Assembly (NCBI GenBank): GCA_945882315.1 | Contig: CAMCWB010000012.1 | Coordinates: 1 to 64,000, forward strand | DNA: 64,000 nucleotides | Origin: Bauldia litoralis | GTDB lineage: Bacteria > Pseudomonadota > Alphaproteobacteria > Rhizobiales > Kaistiaceae | Direction: 5' to 3' | In this document: positions 19,986-28,729 of the stretch, one piece after another | Position numbering within the stretch: the first letter of the stretch is position 1 | How the letters are laid out: the number at the start of each line of letters is the position of its first letter | Notes under the pieces: generated by a model | What the model was told of the DNA's origin: nothing | Seen by the model: only the letters and a program-made list of their open reading frames with translations | The model's database searches: none | Translations under genes and position numbers: made by a program

Positions 19986-21071
19986 ATGACTGCGGATAAT
20001 GATCCTGGACGCGATTCGGTGTCCTATAGCGATGCCGGCGTCGATATCGATGCCGGAAATGCCCTCGTCGAGGCGATCAAGCCGCTCGTCAAATCGACGC
20101 GCCGTCCCGGCGCCGATGCCGAGATCGGCGGCTTCGGCGGCCTCTTCGATCTTGCCAAGGTCGGCTACAGGGACCCCGTCCTCGTCGCCGCCACCGACGG
20201 CGTCGGCACCAAGCTGAAGATCGCCATCGAGACCGGCATCCTCGACACGATCGGCATCGACCTCGTCGCGATGAGCGTCAACGACCTCGTCGTCCAGGGT
20301 GCGGAGCCGCTGTTCTTTCTCGACTATTTCGCGACCGGCAAGCTCGACCCGGCGGCCGGGGCGCGCATCGTCGGCGGCGTCGCCGAAGGCTGCCGCCAGT
20401 CCGGCGCGGCGCTGATCGGCGGCGAGACGGCGGAGATGCCCGGCATGTATGCCGGCAAGGATTTCGACCTCGCCGGCTTTGCGGTCGGCGCCGTCGAGCG
20501 CGACGCGATCCTGCCGCGCCCCGACATCGGCCCCGGCGACCGGCTTCTCGGCCTCGCCTCCTCCGGCGTGCATTCCAACGGCTATTCGCTGGTCCGCAAG
20601 CTCGTCGAGCGCTCCGGCCTCGGCTATGACGCACCAGCTCCATTCGAGCCATCGTCCCCCCTCGGCAAGGCGCTGCTGACGCCGACCCGCATCTATGTGA
20701 AACCGCTCCTCAAGGCGTTGCGCGCGAGCAAAGGCATCAAGGCCCTCGCCCACATCACCGGTGGCGGCCTCACGGAAAACCTGCCGCGCGTCCTGCCCGC
20801 CGCCACGGCCGCACGCATCGACCTGTCGCGCATCGCCGCGCCGCCGGTCTTCGGCTGGCTCGCCCAGACCGGCAATGTCGAGGAGCGCGAGATGCTGCGC
20901 ACCTTCAACTGCGGCATCGGCATGGTGATCGTCACCGCCGCAGCGGAAACCGACGCGATCGCGAAGCTGCTCCGGGCCGAGGGCGAGACCGTCATCGATC
21001 TCGGCGTCATCGAGCAACGTCGCGATGCGGCGGTCGTCTATGACGGCAAGCTCGGCCTGAAAGCGAATTGA
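19986..21071 (+). CDS. purM: Phosphoribosylformylglycinamidine cyclo-ligase
   Basis: This 361-residue AIR synthetase catalyses the ATP-dependent ring closure of FGAM in purine synthesis. Signature elements are [68 protein letters not shown] and [16 protein letters not shown]. The length is family-typical. It overlaps purN by one base (TGATG), so the two are translationally coupled. The pair is a conserved operon, and I see no purine riboswitch in the 133-base leader. Confidence 0.97.
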   Translation: MTADNDPGRDSVSYSDAGVDIDAGNALVEAIKPLVKSTRRPGADAEIGGFGGLFDLAKVGYRDPVLVAATDGVGTKLKIAIETGILDTIGIDLVAMSVNDLVVQGAEPLFFLDYFATGKLDPAAGARIVGGVAEGCRQSGAALIGGETAEMPGMYAGKDFDLAGFAVGAVERDAILPRPDIGPGDRLLGLASSGVHSNGYSLVRKLVERSGLGYDAPAPFEPSSPLGKALLTPTRIYVKPLLKALRASKGIKALAHITGGGLTENLPRVLPAATAARIDLSRIAAPPVFGWLAQTGNVEEREMLRTFNCGIGMVIVTAAAETDAIAKLLRAEGETVIDLGVIEQRRDAAVVYDGKLGLKAN

Positions 21072-21727
21072 TGCCGCGCCGCCGCGTCGCGATCCTCATT
21101 TCCGGCCGCGGCACCAACATGACCGCCCTCATCGAGGCGGCAAAGGATCCTGCCTTTCCCGCCGAGATCGCGCTGGTCCTCTCGAACCGAGCCGACGCAG
21201 CCGGCTTGTTTCACGCCAGGGAAAACGGCAACGAGACGGCGGTCGTGAACCACAGGGAGCACGCCTCGCGTGAATCCTTCGACCTCGCGCTCGACGCAAG
21301 GCTGAAGGCGACCGGCATCGACCTCGTCTGCCTCGCCGGCTTCATGCGGCTCCTGACCAATGATTTCGTCGAAGCCTGGCGCGACCGGATGATCAACATC
21401 CATCCCTCGCTGCTGCCGCTCTTCCCCGGTCTCGACACCCATGCAAAGGCGCTCGGCGCCGGCATGAAGCTGCATGGCTGCACGGTGCATTTCGTCCGCA
21501 GCGCCGTCGACAGCGGGCCGATCATCGCGCAGGCGGTCGTGCCGGTGCTGGCCGGCGATACGCCCGACACGCTCGCCGCCCGCGTGCTCACTGCCGAGCA
21601 TCGTATCTACCCCTTGGCGCTCGGCCTCGTCGCCGGCGGCAAGGTGCACGTCGTCGATGAAAAGGCGGTCATCGACGCGCCCGGCCCGGAATCCGAAGGC
21701 TTTCTGGTCGCTCCAGTCTATCGCTAG
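21071..21727 (+). CDS. purN: Phosphoribosylglycinamide formyltransferase
   Basis: This 218-residue enzyme transfers a formyl group from 10-formyl-THF to GAR. It contains the substrate-binding ISGRGTNMTALIEA, the LAGFMRLLTNDFVE segment, the catalytic block INIHPSLLPLFPGLDTHAKAL (Asn, His and, downstream, Asp), and GCTVHFVRSAVDSGPIIAQA. I chose the ATG at 21071, which overlaps the purM stop, over an in-frame TTG three bases earlier. The 207-base gap that follows separates it from the transglutaminase cluster. A small GGCAG/CTGCC stem at 21730-21742 may end the transcript. Confidence 0.96.
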   Translation: MPRRRVAILISGRGTNMTALIEAAKDPAFPAEIALVLSNRADAAGLFHARENGNETAVVNHREHASRESFDLALDARLKATGIDLVCLAGFMRLLTNDFVEAWRDRMINIHPSLLPLFPGLDTHAKALGAGMKLHGCTVHFVRSAVDSGPIIAQAVVPVLAGDTPDTLAARVLTAEHRIYPLALGLVAGGKVHVVDEKAVIDAPGPESEGFLVAPVYR

Positions 21728-21934
21728 GGCAGTTCCTGCCTTGAAAAGCGTCGCTCAGGTCGGGACAAAACGTTCTCTTCGCAGGCGCAACATAAACCTC
21801 TAGTCTTAGGTATCGGGCCGGATCGGTCGAAGACGGCCATACGGGCTGATGCCCGGCCTGGTTGTAGTCCGTCGCGCCGCCCGACCCGGCCACGACGAAA
21901 GAGGGTGCCTCAGAGAATGCGAGCCGGATAGACG

Positions 21935-24900
21935 ATGTCGATCGAAGCCGCCCTCTATCACCTCACGCATTATCGCTACGACCGGCCGGTCACGCTCGGT
22001 CCCCAGATCATCCGCCTGCGGCCGGCGCCGCATTCGCGGACGAAGGTCCTCAGCCACTCGATCAAGGTCAGCCCTGCCGGCCATTTCGTGAACCTGCAGC
22101 AGGACCCCTATGGCAATTTCCTTGCCCGCTATGTATTTCCCGAGCCGACGCGCGAGTTCAAGATCGAGGTCGATCTCGTCGCCGACATGACGGTCTACAA
22201 TCCGTTCGACTTCTTCGTCGAGCCGGATGCCGAGCGCTGGCCCTTCGCTTATCCGGAAGAGATTCGGGACGATCTCGCGATCTATCTGAAGACCGAACCG
22301 GTCGGCGAGGCGATGGAACGTTTCCTCGCCACCATCGACCGCGGCGGGCAGAAGACCGTGGACCTGGTCGTCGGGCTGAATGCCAGGCTGCAAAGCGAGA
22401 TCGCCTATCTGATCCGGCCCGAGCCCGGCGTGCAGAACCCGGACCAGACGCTGACGCTTGCCCGCGGCTCCTGCCGCGATAGCGGCTGGCTGCTCGTTCA
22501 GGTGCTGCGCCACCTCGGCCTCGCCGCGCGCTTTGTCTCGGGCTACCTCATCCAGTTGAAGCCGGATCTCGTCTCCCTCGACGGCCCGCCCGGCACCGAT
22601 CACGACTTCACCGATCTCCATGCCTGGTGCGAGGTCTATATCCCAGGCGCCGGCTGGATCGGCCTCGACCCGACCTCCGGCCTGCTCACCGGCGAAAGCC
22701 ACATCCCGCTCGCCGCGACACCGCATTATCGCAACGCCGCGCCGATCTCAGGCATGGCGAGCTTCGCCGATGTCGATTTCGCCTTCGCCATGAAGGTGAC
22801 GCGCATCGCCGAGCATCCGCGCATATCAAAGCCCTTCTCCGACGAGTCCTGGGGCGCGCTCGATACCCTGGGCGAGCAGGTCGACCGCGTGCTCGTTGCG
22901 GAGGACGTCCGCCTCACCATGGGCGGCGAGCCGACCTTCGTCTCGATCGACGACTATCAGGCGGAGGAGTGAAACACGGCTGCCGTCGGCCCGACCAAGC
23001 GGGCCAAGGCCGACGCCCTGATCCGCTGGCTCGGCGAGCGCTTCGCCCCCGGCGGCCTCATTCATCACGGTCAGGGCAAATGGTATCCGGGCGAGACCCT
23101 GCCGCGCTGGGCCTTCTCGCTCTATTGGCGCAAGGACGGCAAGCCGATCTGGTCCGACACGGCGCTGATCGCCCGGGATACCGCCGATACCGGCGCGAAG
23201 AGCGGCGACGCCGAGCGACTGCTCGCGGCCGTCGCCGCGACCCTCGAACTTCCCGCCGGTGCGGTCGTCCCGGCCTTTGAAGATCCGGCCGAATGGATCC
23301 TCAAGGAAGGCAAGCTGCCGGAGAATGTCGACCCGACCAATTCGAAGCTCGAGGATCCGGAGGAGCGCAGCCGTATCGCCTGCGTCTTCGAGCGCGGCCT
23401 CACGAAGGCGACCGGCTATGTGCTGCCGATCCAGCGCTGGCAGGCCGAGGCACGCCCGCGCTGGCGCACCGAGACGTGGCAGACGCGGCGCGGCAAGCTG
23501 TTTCTTGTTTCCGGCGACTCGGCCCTCGGCTACCGCCTGCCGCTCGGCACGCTGCCTTATGTCCCGCCGGCCGCCTACCCCTATGTCATCCCGCTCGACC
23601 CGACCGTGCCGCGCGGCCTTCTGTCGGATCCGAGCCAGCCGACCTTCGACAATACGGCGTCGCCGCCGGTCATGCCGCCGGCCGCCGAGCGCGAACTCGC
23701 CGCCGCCTCCTTCAGCGCCGCGACCGGCCGGCAGGATGTCGTCGAGCAGGAGGTTCCGGTCATTGGCGGCGCGGTGCGCACGGCCCTCACCGTGGAGGTG
23801 CGCGAAGGCCGGCTCTGCGTCTTCATGCCCCCGGTCGAGAAGCTCGAGGATTATCTGGACCTCGTCGGCGCCGTCGAGGCCGCCGCCCGGAAGCTCAGCC
23901 TGCCGATCCAGGTCGAGGGCTATCCGCCGCCCAGCGATCCGCGCATCAACGTCATCCGCGCCACGCCCGATCCGGGCGTCATCGAGGTCAACATCCACCC
24001 CGCCGCCAACTGGCGCGACTGCGTGGAGACGACGACGGCCGTCTATGACGAGGCGCGCCAGTGCCGCCTAGGCGCCGACAAGTTCATGATCGATGGCCGC
24101 CACGCCGGCACCGGCGGCGGCAACCATGTCGTGGTCGGTGGCGAGACGCCCGCCGACAGCCCCTTCCTGCGCCGGCCGGACCTCCTGAAGAGCCTGGTGC
24201 TCTACTGGCAACGCCACCCGGCGCTCTCCTATCTCTTCTCCGGCCTCTTCATCGGGCCGACGAGCCAGGCGCCGCGCATCGACGAGGCGCGCCACGACTC
24301 GCTCTATGAGCTTGAAATCGCGATGGCACAGGTGCCGCTGTCCGGTGCCAGCGCTGCCGCGCCGCTGCCCTGGCTGGTCGACCGGCTGTTCCGCAACTTG
24401 CTTGTCGACGTCACCGGCAACACGCACCGCGCCGAGATCTGCGTCGACAAGCTCTACGCGCCCGAGACCGCTTCGGGCCGGCTCGGTCTCGTCGAGTTCC
24501 GCGGCTTCGAGATGCCGCCGAGCGCCCGCATGAGCCTCGCCCAGCAATTGCTGATCCGGGCGATCATCGCCCGCCTGTGGCAGGCGCCGCTCTCCGGCGG
24601 CTTCGTGCGCTGGGGCACAGCGCTGCACGACCGTTTCATGCTGCCCTATTTCGTCTGGCAGGATTTCCTCGACGTGCTCGCCGACCTCGCCGCGGCCGGC
24701 TTCACGTTTCGGCCGGAATGGTTCGAGGCGCAGAAGGAATTCCGTTTCCCCTTCTGCGGCGCGGTCACCTATTCGGACGTGAAGATCGAGCTGCGCCTCG
24801 CCCTCGAGCCCTGGCATGTGATGGGCGAGGAAGGCGCGATCGGCGGCACGGTGCGCTATGTCGATTCCTCGGTCGAACGGCTGCAGGTCATGACCGAAGG

Positions 24901-25294
24901 CCTGGTGCCGGAACGGCATCTGATCCTCTGCAACGGCCGGCCCATGCCGATGACGCCCGCCGGCACCGCCGGCACATGCGTCGCCGGCGTGCGCTACAAG
25001 GCCTGGCAGCCGCGCTCAGGTTTGCATCCGATGGTGCCGGTCGACGCGCCGCTGACCTTCGAGCTCTACGATACCTGGACCGGCCGCGCGATCGGCGGCT
25101 GCACCTATCACGTCGCCCATCCGGGCGGCCGCAATTACGAGACCTTTCCGGTCAACGCCAATGAGGCGGAGGCGCGCCGCCTCGCCCGCTTCGAGCCGAA
25201 CGGCCATATCGGCGGCGACCGCTCCGTGCCGCGGGAGGAGCCCAGCCGGGACTTCCCGCTGACGCTCGACCTCCGCCGTCCCGGGGGCATCTGA
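21935..25294 (+). pseudogene. Transglutaminase-like + DUF2126 protein, interrupted by in-frame TGA
   Basis: Read straight through, this frame encodes about 1,119 residues, the normal size for transglutaminase/DUF2126 proteins. Residues 1-345 hold an N-terminal transglutaminase region and a papain-like triad (GSC180RD, LH229AW, LD245PTSG). A TGA then follows at 22970-22972. The same frame continues [10 protein letters not shown]...[19 protein letters not shown], which in the family is preceded by EWNTAA, so TGA stands where TGG (Trp) is expected. The large DUF2126 part runs to 25294 with no other defect. It could be a recent pseudogene, a consensus error, or readthrough. It is first in a cluster with the ATP-grasp/alpha-E gene and a second transglutaminase. 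Confidence 0.85.
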
Positions 25295-25297
25295 CGC

Positions 25298-27691
25298 ATG
25301 GCACAGCGGGCCACCGCCGGGAAGCCGAGACCCAGTCTCGCCGCCGACTACCGTCCACGGCCCGGCACCACCGACGAGATGGTGGGACCAGACGGCCGTG
25401 TCCGGCCGCTCTGGCAGCCGCTGATCGACCGCCTCGACGGACTCACCCGGAGCGGCGTCGAAACCCGCTTCGCCCGTGCCGACCAGTATCTGCGCGAGGC
25501 CGGCGTCTATTATCGCGCCTATGGCGAGGGCGGTTCCGACGCGCGTGAATGGCCGCTCGCCCATGTGCCGCTGCTTATCGAGGAGGGCGAATGGCAGGCA
25601 CTGGCGGCCGGCCTCGTCCAGCGCGCCGAACTGCTCGAGCGCGTCTTCTCCGACATCTATGGCGACAACCGCCTCGTCGCCGCCGGCCTGCTGCCGCCGC
25701 AGATCATCGCCAACAGCCCCGAATATCTGCGCGCCGTGACCGGGCTGAAGCTCCGCGAGTCCCCCCTCCATTTCATCGCCTTCGAACTCGGTCGCGGTCC
25801 CGACGGGCGCTGGTGGGTGCTGGCCGACCGCACCCAGGCTCCGTCCGGCGCCGGCTTCGCGGTCGAGAACCGCGTCGCCACGCTGCGGGCGCTCTCCGAC
25901 CTCCTCGTCGACATGAACGTGCATCGCCTCGCCGGCTTCTTCCGCTGCCTGCGCGACGCGCTGTTCGGCCTTGCCGGCGGGTCCGGCGGCGTCGCCATAT
26001 TGACGCCCGGCCAGCATAACGAGACCTATTTCGAGCACGCCTACATCGCCCGCTATCTCGGCCTGATGCTGCTCGAAGGCAGCGATCTCATGGTCACCAA
26101 CGGCAAGGTGATGGTGCGCACGGTCGAGGGGCCGCGCGAGATCGGCGTGCTCTGGCGCCGGCTCGATTCAACTTTCATGGACCCGCTCGAGCTGAAGCCG
26201 GAGTCGCGCATCGGTACGCCGGGCTTCGTCGAGGCGATCCGCCGCGGCGGTGCCACGCTGGTCAACGCCATCGGCTCCGGCGTCCTGGAGACGCGTGCCC
26301 TCCTCGCCTTCCTGCCGGCGATCTGCCGGCATCTCGACGGCAACGACCTCATCCTGCCCCATATCGCCACCTGGTGGTGCGGAGCGGAAAAGGAGCTCGA
26401 ACACGTCATCGCCAATCTCGACCGGATGATGATCGGTCCGGCGCAATCCACCGTGCCGCCCTTCGAGGATAGCGAGGGGACGAAGCTCACCGCCTGGATG
26501 AACGCGAACGAGAAGGCCGGGCTCGTCCAGCGCCTGCGCCAATCGGGAGGACAGTTCGCGGCGCAGGAGTCGGTGACGCTCTCCACCATGCCGGTCTACG
26601 CCAAGGGCAGGCTGGAGCCGCGGCCGGTGACGCTTCGCGCCTTCGCCATGCGCACCGCCCAGGACTGGACGGTGATGCCCGGCGGCTTCGCCCGCGTCGG
26701 CGCCAGCGCCGACACGATGGCCATCGCCATGCAGAAAGGCGGCCGCGCCGCCGACGTCTGGATCGTTGGCGCCAGGCCGGTCGAGCAGGTCTCCCTGCTT
26801 CCCTCCGCGGACGACACCGTCGACGCGACGGCTGCCACCGCGCTGCCGAGCCGCGCTGCCGACAATCTGTTCTGGCTCGGCCGTTATATCGAGCGGGCCG
26901 ACAGCCTCGCCCGCGTGCTGCGCGCCTATAACAGCCGCATCGCCGAGGCGCCCGACCCGCGCAATCCCGTGATACCTGCCATCCGCGCCGTGCTGCGCGA
27001 GATCGGTATCGACGCGCGCGAACCGATCCCGGCCCGCCTGATCTCCAGCATCGACGACGCGGCCGACAGCGCCGGCCGCATCCGCGACCGCTTCTCGCCG
27101 GACGGCTGGCTGGCCCTTACCGACCTGTCCAAGACCGTGCACAGCTTTGCTGAAAAGGTCGAGCCGGGCGGAGACGCGACGCGCGCCATGACGGTGCTCT
27201 TGCGCAAGCTCGCCGGCTTCGCCGGGCTCGTCCACGAGAACATGTATCATGCCGTCGGCTGGCGCTTCCTGGAGATTGGCCGGAGATTGGAGCGCGCGCT
27301 GGAGATGTCGCGCCTCACCTCCCATCTTGCCGGCCCTGGCGCGCCGCTGGAACTGCTCGACCTTCTCGTCGAGATCGGCGACAGCGTCATGACCCATCGG
27401 CGCCTGCACAAGGTCAATTCCGGCCGCCTCACCGTCATCGACCTTCTCGCGCTCGATGAGGCCAATCCGCGCGCCATCGTCTTCCAGCTCTCCGAGATAA
27501 AGGCGCATGTCGCGACCCTGCCGGTGCGCGAAGGCAGTGGCCACGCCAATCCGGTGAGGCGCGAGGCACTGCGGCTTCACACCGAGCTCGCCGTCTGCGA
27601 GCCGGCCAATGCAACTCCGGAATTCCTCAAGGGCCTGGCGACCTCGATCACCGGCCTTTCGGACCTCATCGACATCGCCTATTTCCGCTGA
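25298..27691 (+). CDS. Circularly permuted ATP-grasp type 2 / alpha-E fusion protein
   Basis: This 797-residue protein joins a circularly permuted ATP-grasp domain (about residues 1-480, DUF404/DUF407 type) to an alpha-E helical domain (about 500-797, DUF403 type). Landmarks are VYYRAYGEG and LLPPQIIANSPEYLRAVTGL, the AILTPGQHNETYFEHAYIARYLG stretch, and ATP-binding HIATWWCG in the first part. The second part shows AADNLFWLGRYIERAD, the alpha-E hallmark. ATP-grasp enzymes form amide bonds through acyl-phosphates, and neighbourhood studies propose that this set ligates peptides or modifies protein ends. It starts 3 bases after the DUF2126 gene and ends 3 bases before the second transglutaminase. 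Confidence 0.88.
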   Translation: MAQRATAGKPRPSLAADYRPRPGTTDEMVGPDGRVRPLWQPLIDRLDGLTRSGVETRFARADQYLREAGVYYRAYGEGGSDAREWPLAHVPLLIEEGEWQALAAGLVQRAELLERVFSDIYGDNRLVAAGLLPPQIIANSPEYLRAVTGLKLRESPLHFIAFELGRGPDGRWWVLADRTQAPSGAGFAVENRVATLRALSDLLVDMNVHRLAGFFRCLRDALFGLAGGSGGVAILTPGQHNETYFEHAYIARYLGLMLLEGSDLMVTNGKVMVRTVEGPREIGVLWRRLDSTFMDPLELKPESRIGTPGFVEAIRRGGATLVNAIGSGVLETRALLAFLPAICRHLDGNDLILPHIATWWCGAEKELEHVIANLDRMMIGPAQSTVPPFEDSEGTKLTAWMNANEKAGLVQRLRQSGGQFAAQESVTLSTMPVYAKGRLEPRPVTLRAFAMRTAQDWTVMPGGFARVGASADTMAIAMQKGGRAADVWIVGARPVEQVSLLPSADDTVDATAATALPSRAADNLFWLGRYIERADSLARVLRAYNSRIAEAPDPRNPVIPAIRAVLREIGIDAREPIPARLISSIDDAADSAGRIRDRFSPDGWLALTDLSKTVHSFAEKVEPGGDATRAMTVLLRKLAGFAGLVHENMYHAVGWRFLEIGRRLERALEMSRLTSHLAGPGAPLELLDLLVEIGDSVMTHRRLHKVNSGRLTVIDLLALDEANPRAIVFQLSEIKAHVATLPVREGSGHANPVRREALRLHTELAVCEPANATPEFLKGLATSITGLSDLIDIAYFR

Positions 27692-27694
27692 ACC

Positions 27695-28570
27695 ATGAAA
27701 TACGATGTCCGCCTCCAGCTTGAATATGCCTACCGGCCCGCCGCCGCCGCAGGCCGCCATCTCGTCCACGTCGCGCCGACGACCATCGCCGACAGCCAGC
27801 GCGTCGTCGCCTCCTCCATCACATTCGATCCGGTCCCGGTCGAGCGCGTCGACGGGCACGATTTCTTCGGCAACGCCATCGTCTCGGTCGCCTTCGACGA
27901 GCCGCACGCCATGCTGAAGGTCGGCATGAGCGCCCGCGTACAGGTCGAGGCGCCGGGCGCCACATTCGACGTGTCGCCCGACATCACGCGGCTCCGGCGC
28001 GAGATCGCCGGCGTACTGTCGCTGGCGCCGGACTCGCCGCATCATTTCTCCCCGGCAAGCCCGCGCATCGGACTCGACGAAGACATCACCGCCTATGCCC
28101 GCGAGGCGGTGGCCGGCGCCGCCACGGTCCGCGAGATGGTGCGCGACTTCGGCCAGCGCATCCATGAGGATTTCGTCTTTGACGCGAAATCGACCGAAGT
28201 GGATACGGCGCCGAAGGAAGCCTTCGAGCTCAGGCGCGGCGTCTGCCAGGACTTCACACAGGTCATGATCGCAGGACTACGCGGCCTCGGCATCCCGGCC
28301 GGCTATGTCTCGGGCTTTCTTCGCACCACGCCGCCGCCCGGCAAGGAACGGCTGGCCGGCGCCGACGCCATGCATGCCTGGGTGCAGGCCTGGTGCGGCA
28401 ACCAGACCGGCTGGGTCAGCTACGATCCGACCAACGCCGTCTTCTCCGGCGAAGATCACATCGTCGTCGCCAAGGGCCGCGACTATCAGGACGTCACGCC
28501 GATCTTTGGCGTGCTGCGCACCTCCGGCCGGCAGCGCACCGCCCAGTCGGTCGACGTGATCCCGGTCTGA
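27695..28570 (+). CDS. Transglutaminase-like protein with N-terminal beta-region domain
   Basis: This 291-residue cytosolic protein (no signal peptide) has the bacterial transglutaminase N-terminal region (about 1-150) followed by a transglutaminase core. The triad is intact: C184 in RRGVCQDFTQV, H227 in ADAMHAWVQAW and D244 in SYDPTNA. Such proteins are thought to act as peptidases or amide transferases. It starts 3 bases after the ATP-grasp/alpha-E gene and completes the cluster. The proteasome-like Anbu peptidase gene that often accompanies this set is not adjacent here. Confidence 0.88.
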   Translation: MKYDVRLQLEYAYRPAAAAGRHLVHVAPTTIADSQRVVASSITFDPVPVERVDGHDFFGNAIVSVAFDEPHAMLKVGMSARVQVEAPGATFDVSPDITRLRREIAGVLSLAPDSPHHFSPASPRIGLDEDITAYAREAVAGAATVREMVRDFGQRIHEDFVFDAKSTEVDTAPKEAFELRRGVCQDFTQVMIAGLRGLGIPAGYVSGFLRTTPPPGKERLAGADAMHAWVQAWCGNQTGWVSYDPTNAVFSGEDHIVVAKGRDYQDVTPIFGVLRTSGRQRTAQSVDVIPV

Positions 28571-28603
28571 CCGAAGGGCCGCATGACTTCGACAACACAT
28601 ACT

Positions 28604-28690
28604 CCGCTCTTCCCGCTGCAAGCAGGAATCCAGGGTTTCGCGGCACGCCTGTGTTTGTCGCCCCTGGGTCCCCGCTCGGTGGCGGGGACG
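28604..28690. repeat. Palindromic intergenic repeat, copy 1 (degenerate)
   Basis: Two short stems occur, one around cccgctgcaagcaggaa and one around tccccgctcggtggcgggga, joined by a spacer that includes 'aatccagg' and 'cccctgggtcc'. The same arrangement, with better-preserved stems, recurs at 63165-63258. It lies between the convergent transglutaminase and molybdopterin oxidoreductase genes. Confidence 0.75.
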
Positions 28691-28729
28691 CGCGGAAGTT
28701 GGGGCAGCGTCAACGCTCCGGCTCGCCCG

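Noticed and set aside
22970-22972. TGA read as Trp or selenocysteine
   Set aside because: TGA ends many genes here (for example purM and pabBC), so the code is standard. No stem-loop of the selenocysteine type was apparent after the codon, and the family has Trp, not Cys or Sec.
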